A DNA stretch of 6,007 bases from CAYNYI01 sp964401455 (GTDB taxonomy: Bacteria; Fibrobacterota; OXYB2-FULL-49-7; CAYNYI01). Below the pieces are notes generated by a model. It did no database searches and was not told where the DNA came from. It saw only the letters and a program-made list of their open reading frames with translations. Location: positions 1-6,007 of the forward strand of contig CAYNYI010000140.1 in assembly GCA_964401455.1 (NCBI GenBank). The letters are read 5' to 3'. Shown in pieces: positions 1 to 5,094 of this stretch (position 1 is its first letter; the number at the start of each line of letters is the position of its first letter). Position numbers and translations under genes: made by a program.

Positions 1-226
1 TGATACAAACTTTTAAAATCAACTGATTGTCCAGTTCACGCTGAAGCAGGACACAAATCATAACAGCATTACCGAAATCACAATATGATTCAACCTGTTC
101 CCATAACATTTCTCTTATTCGTTTTGAAAAATCGCCCACAAATAAGCCTGCCCTGGCTTCTATCATAAAAACAGCAAGCCTGCCCCTCAACCTTGGCGGA
201 ACATTTTCAACTGCGATGACCGTCAT
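1..226 (-). CDS. cas2: Cas2e, CRISPR adaptation protein (partial, C-terminus beyond window edge)
   Basis: Type I-E Cas2 is the small ferredoxin-fold dimer that bridges two Cas1 dimers in the spacer-integration complex. The ATG at 226-224 opens a frame that stays open to the window edge (75 codons). Residues 7-17 read ENVPPRLRGRL, the hallmark Cas2e N-terminus, followed by an IEARAGLFVGD segment (22-32) and REMLWEQV (38-45), as in E. coli Cas2 (EVRAGVYVGD, REMIWEQ). The start lies inside the end of cas1, a 20-nt overlap, with GGAG sequences just upstream. Usual family length is about 90-100 residues, so roughly 20-25 residues are missing off the edge. After residue 57 the in-frame sequence departs from the usual strand ending in GF-x-x-x-T-x-G, so a frameshift near the end cannot be excluded. 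The family assignment itself is secure. Confidence 0.93.
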   Translation of the reverse strand, partial: MTVIAVENVPPRLRGRLAVFMIEARAGLFVGDFSKRIREMLWEQVESYCDFGNAVMICVLLQRELDNQLILKVCI

Positions 227-1124
227 CTCCGGTTTTCTCCGTGTTCGGAATAGAAATATCCACAGCTTCTTTATGCGCTGCAGGTTTCTGCAGACCCCCT
301 GCGAATAAAATTTCTTCTATCATAGGTATTATCTTTCCCAAAATATTGGTCTTACGAAACATATCCCTGCAGCCAAGTCTTACCTCCCGGTCAATCATTA
401 CGGAATTTTTAGCGGCGATTCTAAAAGCAACTGGCACTACCGTTTCAAATTTAATGACATCCGCAATATCATATACAAAAGACTGAGGTTTGCCTGTATG
501 AATAAACCCCACAGCAGGCGCATAACCTGCAGCAAGAATTGCCGCTTCACAAATACCATAAAGGCAAGCCGTAGCTGAACTCAGGGCTTTATTTAAAGGG
601 TCACTCATATCCCAGTTATTTCTGTCATATTTCCGATGTTTCCATTTTAGACCATATTTAGAAGCCAGCAGTTTATACATCTGTTTTACTCTGGCCCCTT
701 CAATTCCTCTCAACTGTTCAATGCTTCTTTTTGCGGGCGGCTCTTCTTTAAAACGCATTGCATACATTTTTCTGACTATTTTTAATCTTGAACTGTCATC
801 CAGGGCAAGCTTTGCCTGATAAAGCAATCTGTCCGCCCTGGCACCGCCCGGTTGTCCGGCGGCGTATAACCGTACTCCTCCCTCGCCAACCCAGATAAGC
901 AGACAACCTACACGGGAAGCAAGCACTACTGCGGCATGTGAGACACGGGTGCCGGGCTGTAGCAACAGACAGGCAATAGTGCCGACCGGAATATGTGTAC
1001 GAATTCCGTTTTTATCAATAAGGACAAAAGCCCCGTCCAAAACATCAAGTTCTCCATATTCCAGAAACAACATGGACACGCGTTCTTTCATCATTACCGG
1101 TTTTGGAGGTGGAAGACCGTTCAT
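207..1124 (-). CDS. cas1: Cas1e, CRISPR spacer integrase
   Basis: Cas1e is the metal-dependent integrase that, with Cas2, inserts prespacers at the leader end of the array. The 305-residue product matches the usual length and aligns end to end with E. coli Cas1: KERVSMLFLEYGELDV near the start, GIRTHIPVG (40-48), QPGTRVSHAAV (56-66), GQPGGARADRLLYQAKLALD (90-109), QLRGIEGARV (137-146), ILAAGYAPAVGFIHTGKP (196-213), FVYDIADVIKF (216-226), DREVRLGCRDMFR (245-257). The expected metal ligands are present: E142, H209, D219, plus D222. The full-length start is preferred over Met11/Met12 because the first ten residues match the family N-terminus. The ATG overlaps the stop codon of the upstream Bro-N gene (TAATG); no good Shine-Dalgarno sits at the normal distance, so translation probably relies on coupling. 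The 3' end overlaps cas2 by 20 nt. Confidence 0.98.
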   Translation of the reverse strand: MNGLPPPKPVMMKERVSMLFLEYGELDVLDGAFVLIDKNGIRTHIPVGTIACLLLQPGTRVSHAAVVLASRVGCLLIWVGEGGVRLYAAGQPGGARADRLLYQAKLALDDSSRLKIVRKMYAMRFKEEPPAKRSIEQLRGIEGARVKQMYKLLASKYGLKWKHRKYDRNNWDMSDPLNKALSSATACLYGICEAAILAAGYAPAVGFIHTGKPQSFVYDIADVIKFETVVPVAFRIAAKNSVMIDREVRLGCRDMFRKTNILGKIIPMIEEILFAGGLQKPAAHKEAVDISIPNTEKTGDDGHRS

Positions 1125-1131
1125 TATTTTA
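1124..1131 (-). repeat. 8-bp direct repeat, copy 2 (bro stop / cas1 start)
   Basis: Minus-strand TAAAATAA containing the TAA stop of the Bro-N gene; the last A is also the first base of the cas1 ATG. The identical octamer lies 916 bp away at the stop of cas6e. The identity is seen directly; a role in insertion is inference, and the run is AT-rich so chance is possible. Confidence 0.45.
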
Positions 1132-1993
1132 AAAACTTTCTCATTTTCCTCTCGGGTATTTCCTTATAATTGACAGCGGAAACCACTTTTCTTCCGGTTT
1201 TTTTTTCCAGCTGCTTACGCGCTCCTCCGGAAACATCGCCTCCTTCCCGGGCAGCCTTTTTATTTTGTTTGAAACCCTGCGCATCTTTTGTTTTTGCTAT
1301 TTCCGTGGTTGAGGCCTCGCCAAGCATTGTAAATATGAGTTCAAGATCGGTCATATGATCGCGCAAATTATCTGATGGCTTTTCTAATTTCTTGTGCTGT
1401 TTATATTCTTCTGGTGTAAATCCAAAGGCCGCCTTGCTTATTTCAGCTGTTAGAATTGAAAATTCTTTGTTTTCAATAATACCTCTGGACAGCCATTCAT
1501 CTGTCAATTTTTTGCGCATGTCAATGCTTTTCATGCGGTTCTCTATCCATTCATCGCTGTAGCCTTTTGCCCTGTATATTGCCCTGATTCTTTGCACGGC
1601 AAGTTCAGGGTTTTCAATTTCCTGAACGTGCTCATAGCCGACTTTGGCAAGCCAGCGTTTGAAAGGTTCGGCTTTGGGGCTGGGAATAGACTGAATTATA
1701 CGGAAAATACCCTCTGTATTGGCGCAATCGGTTTTATATTTCTTACCATCAGGGGATTCCAGTTTAAGTTGTCGACAGATTGTCGACAACTCAGCACCGC
1801 TCTCTGCTTTTTCTCGAATTTTCATTTTGTACCAATAATCACGAGGATTGGTACTATTGGTAAGTGCGCTGATTACATCAACCACAGAAAACCACCATTC
1901 ATTATTATGGATTGTTTTGCGTATTTGCTTGCTTTGAAAAACAGCGACTTTTGTGTCTGTTTCCGGCAGTTTTTCTTTTTTCCTTTTTGGCAT
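1124..1993 (-). CDS. Bro-N domain, DinD-like protein inserted between cas6e and cas1
   Basis: This 289-residue product is not a recognised Cas protein. After a lysine-rich start (MPKRKKEK), residues about 15-118 look like a Bro-N domain, the DNA-binding domain of baculovirus BRO and phage antirepressors: VAVFQSKQIRKTIHNNEWWF, a VVDVISALT helix, NPRDYWYKMK (49-58), ELSTICRQLKL (68-78), TDCANTEGIFRIIQSIPSPK (88-107), FKRWLAKVGYEHVQEIENPE (111-130). The rest includes DEWLSRGI (165-172), FSILTAEISKAAFG (178-191), LRDHMTDLELIFTMLGEAST (210-229), then a charged AKTKDAQGFKQNKKAAREGG tail region with GARKQLEKKTGRKVVS, resembling the C-terminal part of DinD-like proteins. No transmembrane or signal segment is seen. 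It has its own AAAGGA ribosome binding site 46 nt past cas6e, and its TAA overlaps the cas1 ATG. Known relatives are phage antirepressors and the SOS-associated DinD of E. coli, reported to inhibit RecA. A role in controlling spacer acquisition is inference only; it could equally be a passenger gene. Confidence 0.85.
   Translation of the reverse strand: MPKRKKEKLPETDTKVAVFQSKQIRKTIHNNEWWFSVVDVISALTNSTNPRDYWYKMKIREKAESGAELSTICRQLKLESPDGKKYKTDCANTEGIFRIIQSIPSPKAEPFKRWLAKVGYEHVQEIENPELAVQRIRAIYRAKGYSDEWIENRMKSIDMRKKLTDEWLSRGIIENKEFSILTAEISKAAFGFTPEEYKQHKKLEKPSDNLRDHMTDLELIFTMLGEASTTEIAKTKDAQGFKQNKKAAREGGDVSGGARKQLEKKTGRKVVSAVNYKEIPERKMRKFLK
1767..1791. repeat. 25-bp hyphenated palindrome with paired TGTCGACA cores inside the Bro-N gene
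   Basis: Two perfectly complementary 11-bp arms, AGTTGTCGACA and TGTCGACAACT, flank a 3-bp spacer (GAT on the plus strand). Each arm contains the 8-bp palindrome TGTCGACA, so the site is both an inverted and a tandem repeat with a 13-bp period. It lies in codons for ELSTICRQL of the Bro-N domain, a stretch that appears to be conserved protein sequence, so part of the symmetry is imposed by coding. It could be an operator-like site for a dimeric protein or an RNA hairpin in the cas transcript. Confidence 0.6.
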
Positions 1994-2039
1994 ATGTGTT
2001 TCCTTTCCGCATATATAGCGTATCTTTATTGGGGCATCG
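1994..2039 (-). other. 46-bp gap between cas6e and the Bro-N gene
   Basis: This is the longest non-coding gap in the window; the other genes overlap or lie at most 13 nt apart. It is AT-rich in the middle (CGCTATATATGCG, an imperfect palindrome at 2008-2020) and ends with the Bro-N ribosome binding site. The TATATA at 2017-2012 resembles a -10 element, but the sequence about 17 nt upstream of it is not a good -35, so an internal promoter is possible but not supported. No terminator hairpin with a T-run is seen, so the transcript can be expected to run through. Confidence 0.4.
2001..2006 (-). promoter_or_regulatory. Ribosome binding site of the Bro-N gene
   Basis: Minus-strand AAAGGA lies 7 nt before the ATG at 1993-1991. 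It gives the Bro-N gene its own translation start and supports this Met as the beginning of the protein. By contrast, the cas1 start downstream has no comparable site. Confidence 0.6.
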
Positions 2040-2047
2040 TTATTTTA
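2040..2047 (-). repeat. 8-bp direct repeat, copy 1 (cas6e stop)
   Basis: Minus-strand TAAAATAA comprising the end of cas6e and its TAA stop. It is identical to the octamer at the stop of the Bro-N gene. The unit between equivalent points of the two copies is 916 bp and holds the whole Bro-N gene plus its leader gap. Confidence 0.45.
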
Positions 2048-2717
2048 CGGATCTTACCAGCATTAATCCACAGCCGAAGGCTTTGGAACGGCCAAGGCCG
2101 GTGTAGAGCATATTTGTAAATTTGTCTGGCTCTTTTACAGTCAATATACCTTCAAAATGAATAGAGCTGAATTTAATTGGCTTATAACTTCCTTTTTTAT
2201 ATGATATATTCTGGATATAGCCATCAACTGATATTCGCTCATTGTTTATTGAAAAACCATTTGTACTGCCTTTATTAATAAGCCATTTTTTAACGGCTTC
2301 CTCACAAAGGCAATTAATTTCAGCTTGGTTTAATTTTTTTACTCTGGCTCCCCTTTTTGTATCCATCCAAACATCGTGTTTTAAAGATCTTTTATTATTT
2401 ACGTTTTTCCTGGCAACAACAGGGTTTGCTGTTAAGCTGTAATTAAGCTTTTGCCCTGCGTTAAGCTTTGGAGCATAGATTTTTGTTTCTAATTTTATCT
2501 CATTGAAAGATACAGGTTTTTCTTTCGAAACAAGATAAAAGCAAGGATTATTCGTTCTTTCATCTTTCTGGAATAAAAAGTCTCTTTTTTTTGTGCCATC
2601 ATTTGGAAATAATTTCCAGAGTAATTTATGGATAGAATAAAGATCCGGCAAATTTTCTTTGTTATATATCTGGAATATCTTGTTGTCTTTTGGCAGCTCA
2701 ACTTTACTTATAAACAT
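2040..2717 (-). CDS. cas6e: Cas6e (CasE/Cse3), pre-crRNA endoribonuclease and Cascade subunit
   Basis: Cas6e cuts the repeat hairpin of the CRISPR transcript and stays bound to the crRNA 3' hairpin in Cascade. The start is placed at the ATG at 2717-2715, giving 225 residues: it follows a GAGGAG site at 7 nt and yields the family N-terminus MFISKVEL (E. coli MYLSKVII). A longer frame beginning at 2756 would add 13 residues from within cas5e and has no support. Residues 25-38 read DLYSIHKLLWKLFP, matching DLYQLHQGLWHLFP of E. coli; H30 aligns with the catalytic His20 and Y27 with a conserved tyrosine. RDFLF follows shortly after, ANPVVARK marks the middle, and the glycine-rich GLGRSKAFGCGL (207-218) is the C-terminal G-loop of the family. 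One base separates it from cas5e. It is intact and very AT-rich. Confidence 0.95.
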   Translation of the reverse strand: MFISKVELPKDNKIFQIYNKENLPDLYSIHKLLWKLFPNDGTKKRDFLFQKDERTNNPCFYLVSKEKPVSFNEIKLETKIYAPKLNAGQKLNYSLTANPVVARKNVNNKRSLKHDVWMDTKRGARVKKLNQAEINCLCEEAVKKWLINKGSTNGFSINNERISVDGYIQNISYKKGSYKPIKFSSIHFEGILTVKEPDKFTNMLYTGLGRSKAFGCGLMLVRSVK

Positions 2718-2718
2718 A

Positions 2719-3510
2719 TTATTTCTCCTCTCTGCGTTCAATTGCCATATATTCACGCCGAGAAGTAAACTGCCACCTTTTCCTGCTTATAGGCTGGTCA
2801 TACATTTCTACAGATTGCACCTCTTTATCAAATCCTGTCACAGTATCATCTTCCCAAAAATAGGTTATATCTTTGCTAAACAATGTTTTCTCATAGTATT
2901 CTCTGAATATTTTCGGCTTCCAGCCTGCTTCGGTAGACTCAAGCGGTAATACATCTTTATTTGGAAACTCTTTACCATATTGCAGAAAAGCCTCTTTAAT
3001 ATTTGACGCATCTACTATTACCGGAGCAAGAGGCATGGCAGGAGGACACGATTTCCTGCCAAAATAAATATGAAAAACAGGCTTTTTGATTTTATCAGAA
3101 ATTTCTTCGAGCCCGTATTTGCATTTATCGTTTTTCAGGAATACGGCTATCAAGGAATAAGAATCGCATCTATATTCTCTACTGGACAGAACTGTACCGA
3201 TTTTTTCTTTTTTTGCATTCAGTTCAGCTCTGCGGGTATGGTAATAAACATTTTTTTCTTTTTTCGGCACCTGCACAGTATGAAAATCCTTAATCAGAAA
3301 ACCCGGTGAATAAAGTTTCATAGAAAAACCAAGTGACTGCGTCAAATTTTCAATAAGCGCCTCTTCATCTCTTTTTATTCCTAAAGCTGCAGAAATCAGC
3401 CCAAGCATTGCAGATTTTGAAGGATTTCTATAACTTCGCCTCTCGCCTCTTACTGCGATATCACCCCACGATATAAGAGGAGCATATATTTGGAAAATTA
3501 AATACTTCAT
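2719..3510 (-). CDS. cas5e: Cas5e (CasD), Cascade subunit binding the crRNA 5' handle
   Basis: Cas5e caps the foot of Cascade, holding the 5' handle of the crRNA and contacting Cas8e. The start is placed at the ATG at 3510-3508 (263 residues): an AGGAGA site lies 6 nt upstream and the protein then begins MKYLIFQIYAPLISWG, like E. coli MRSYLILRLAGPMQAWG. A TTG two codons earlier (3516) would sit directly on the ribosome binding site and is less likely. Family motifs seen: PSKSAMLGLISAALGIKRD (30-48), REYRCDS (111-117), PVFHIYFGRKSCPPAMPL (144-161, the conserved YLGRKSCP-type block), and YDQPISRKRWQFTSR (237-251). It is somewhat longer than the 224-residue E. coli protein, with the extra length mainly in the C-terminal half. 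A 2-nt gap separates it from the cas7e stop. Intact. Confidence 0.95.
   Translation of the reverse strand: MKYLIFQIYAPLISWGDIAVRGERRSYRNPSKSAMLGLISAALGIKRDEEALIENLTQSLGFSMKLYSPGFLIKDFHTVQVPKKEKNVYYHTRRAELNAKKEKIGTVLSSREYRCDSYSLIAVFLKNDKCKYGLEEISDKIKKPVFHIYFGRKSCPPAMPLAPVIVDASNIKEAFLQYGKEFPNKDVLPLESTEAGWKPKIFREYYEKTLFSKDITYFWEDDTVTGFDKEVQSVEMYDQPISRKRWQFTSRREYMAIERREEK
2725..2730 (-). promoter_or_regulatory. Ribosome binding site deciding the cas6e start
   Basis: Minus-strand GAGGAG within the last codons of cas5e, 7 nt before the ATG at 2717-2715. Its spacing fits that ATG and not the in-frame ATG at 2756, so cas6e starts at 2717. Confidence 0.7.
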
Positions 3511-3512
3511 TA

Positions 3513-4565
3513 TCAATCTCCTATAAAATCAAGAATCTCACCCAGAGAACCCTCACCCTTTTCAACATTCATTACTCTATGGTCATCAGCGCATTTGCCA
3601 TAGACTTTTTCCATGTTTTCACGAAGATGTTCCAACCTTATAACAGAGGCGTTAACCATATCAGGGTCGTCTACCGGTTTAAGAAATGCTGATGACAATT
3701 GCCGGGGCTGTTGTTCGCCTTTCTCTGCCATAATATAAAGGGCTCGTGCCCTTGAGGCAAAGCTGTTCTGTTTACCGGAGGGGGCAACCTTTGCCGCTGC
3801 CTCGGCAAGAGCCTTGATTGCCTTACCGGCGAGCTCTTTATCACCAAGATTCTCTTCTAGCAGTGTTCTATTTATGCAAATATAGGTATAAAAAACTCCT
3901 GAACCGAATCCGCTTTCTCCAATATGGGCAGAACCGGCATCCTCTTCGTGTTTATTAAGATCATCAACTGCCGTAAAATAATCATCCTCAACCGCGATCC
4001 TGTTTACGGTAATTGCATGAGATACCTGAGCAGCCGCCTCAATATTATATCTTGGACTTGACGCAAGCATCCGGCCGAATAAGGCGATATCAACAGCTTC
4101 AATACTCTTTGTAAGCAGTTCGAGTTCTTCTTTTTCCGGCCCTCGGTTCTCTGCGATTAATTTATCAACCAATTCATACGTTAATTTCTTTTCTTTTGGA
4201 TCTATGTGCGCAAGCTGTTCAATTTCAAGAGATGCCTTAGGGTTCTCTTTGTCCTCTTTTTTTAATTTACCGAATTGACCTGCAATTAATTTTGCCCATT
4301 CCACAGCTTTTTTTTCAGACACTTCTTTATCAACTAAGTAATCATATATTTCAATTCCAAACCTCTTAGTTCTAATACCCATCTTATCGCCAACAGAGGA
4401 TTCAAATTCTTCCGAAGTACGCCACGCCCTTTTAAGACTCTGCGATGAAATTCTGAGCCTGTCCACGCCGCCCATTTTAGCGGTTTTGGGCCGCCCAAGG
4501 TCGTCTCGGTTAAGGTTTGAAGGAGCATAATTCGTAAGCATATGCAATTGGATAAATTCAGACAT
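3513..4565 (-). CDS. cas7e: Cas7e (CasC/Cse4), Cascade backbone subunit
   Basis: Cas7e is the RNA-binding backbone protein, present in six copies along the crRNA in E. coli Cascade. The 350-residue product is close to the family size (363 in E. coli). It begins MSEFIQLHMLTNYAPSNLNRDD, like E. coli [22 protein letters not shown], followed by GGVDRLRISSQSLKRAWR (32-49), the strongest family block. Further matches are VDIALFGRMLAS (158-169), VSHAITVNR (181-189), YFTAVDDL (196-203), GSAHIGESGFGSGVFYTY (211-228) and a P-x-GKQNSFA block (262-270). The ATG is preceded by GGGAGG about 5 nt upstream, and 13 nt separate it from cse2. Intact. Confidence 0.97.
   Translation of the reverse strand: MSEFIQLHMLTNYAPSNLNRDDLGRPKTAKMGGVDRLRISSQSLKRAWRTSEEFESSVGDKMGIRTKRFGIEIYDYLVDKEVSEKKAVEWAKLIAGQFGKLKKEDKENPKASLEIEQLAHIDPKEKKLTYELVDKLIAENRGPEKEELELLTKSIEAVDIALFGRMLASSPRYNIEAAAQVSHAITVNRIAVEDDYFTAVDDLNKHEEDAGSAHIGESGFGSGVFYTYICINRTLLEENLGDKELAGKAIKALAEAAAKVAPSGKQNSFASRARALYIMAEKGEQQPRQLSSAFLKPVDDPDMVNASVIRLEHLRENMEKVYGKCADDHRVMNVEKGEGSLGEILDFIGD
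3517..3522 (-). promoter_or_regulatory. Ribosome binding site deciding the cas5e start
   Basis: Minus-strand AGGAGA overlapping the end of cas7e, 6 nt before the ATG at 3510-3508. The competing TTG at 3516 abuts this site with no spacing, so the ATG is preferred. Confidence 0.65.
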
Positions 4566-4578
4566 TTAAGCCTCCCTT

Positions 4579-5094
4579 TTATTTTGAATTACTTTCATAA
4601 TTTATAACAGTTTCGTAATATTCTTTGGACAATTTGTATTTTAAAGAATTACCGGGCTTTTTATAAGCATTTTTAAATTCATCCTGCCATTCGAGAATGG
4701 TTTTAAAAAAATCTGACAAATTAACATTGCCATCTAAAATAACGACAGCTCTCCGCAGTTTTGTGTATAGCTCATCCCAGTCTCTGCAGGACAAAAGCTG
4801 TCGAAATCTGCTCTCACTAAACGGCGCTCTTCCTTTATTTTCGCGCGGGGATGCCAATGATTTTGCAAAAGGCATACTTGAATTTGTTTTAATATTTGCA
4901 GACACTCCCGCCAAAACAGCAACGGCCTCAAGAGAAATCCATTTAGGAAGCCCTACATATAAACTATGTACTTCAGGAAGAATAACAGCTTCCTCAGGAG
5001 ACGCACATCGCCTTAAACGTGCCCTGCCGCCTGTATTGTTCTGTAATTCATTCCACCAGGAAATGAATTTATCATATAATTCATCGCGATTCAT
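4579..5094 (-). CDS. cse2: Cse2 (CasB), Cascade small subunit
   Basis: Cse2 is the helical small subunit; two copies line the belly of Cascade and stabilise the R-loop. The product has 171 residues (160 in E. coli). Residues 22-30 read GGRARLRRC, followed by SPEEA; this arginine-rich GxRAxLRR block is the typical N-terminal signature. SESRFRQLLSCRDWDELYTKLRRAV (93-117) corresponds to the conserved LS-x-x-RF-x-x-LL block and following helix, and ILEW (133-136) also fits. The ATG overlaps the cas8e TGA by 4 nt (ATGA) and has a GGAGGG site a few bases upstream. The remaining residues are divergent, as is usual for this subunit. Identification rests on these blocks plus position between cas8e and cas7e. 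Confidence 0.92.
   Translation of the reverse strand: MNRDELYDKFISWWNELQNNTGGRARLRRCASPEEAVILPEVHSLYVGLPKWISLEAVAVLAGVSANIKTNSSMPFAKSLASPRENKGRAPFSESRFRQLLSCRDWDELYTKLRRAVVILDGNVNLSDFFKTILEWQDEFKNAYKKPGNSLKYKLSKEYYETVINYESNSK

Noticed and set aside
2028..2037. ATG two bases after the cas6e stop (2037-2035) as a small gene or remnant cas1 start
   Set aside because: The frame reads only Met-Pro-Gln before TAA and does not resemble the Cas1 N-terminus.
2010..2040. Internal promoter ahead of the Bro-N gene
   Set aside because: TATATA resembles a -10 box, but no acceptable -35 lies at 16-18 nt and AT-rich boxes are common here; not strong enough to annotate.
1592..2119. 175-residue plus-strand open frame opposite the Bro-N gene
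   Set aside because: It is antisense to a gene with clear domain structure, rich in F, C and I as expected of a mirror frame, has no family motif and no ribosome binding context.
2718..2756. Upstream in-frame ATG of cas6e at 2756
   Set aside because: The added 13 residues lie inside cas5e, are not family-like and have no ribosome binding site; the ATG at 2717 has both the site and the conserved N-terminus.
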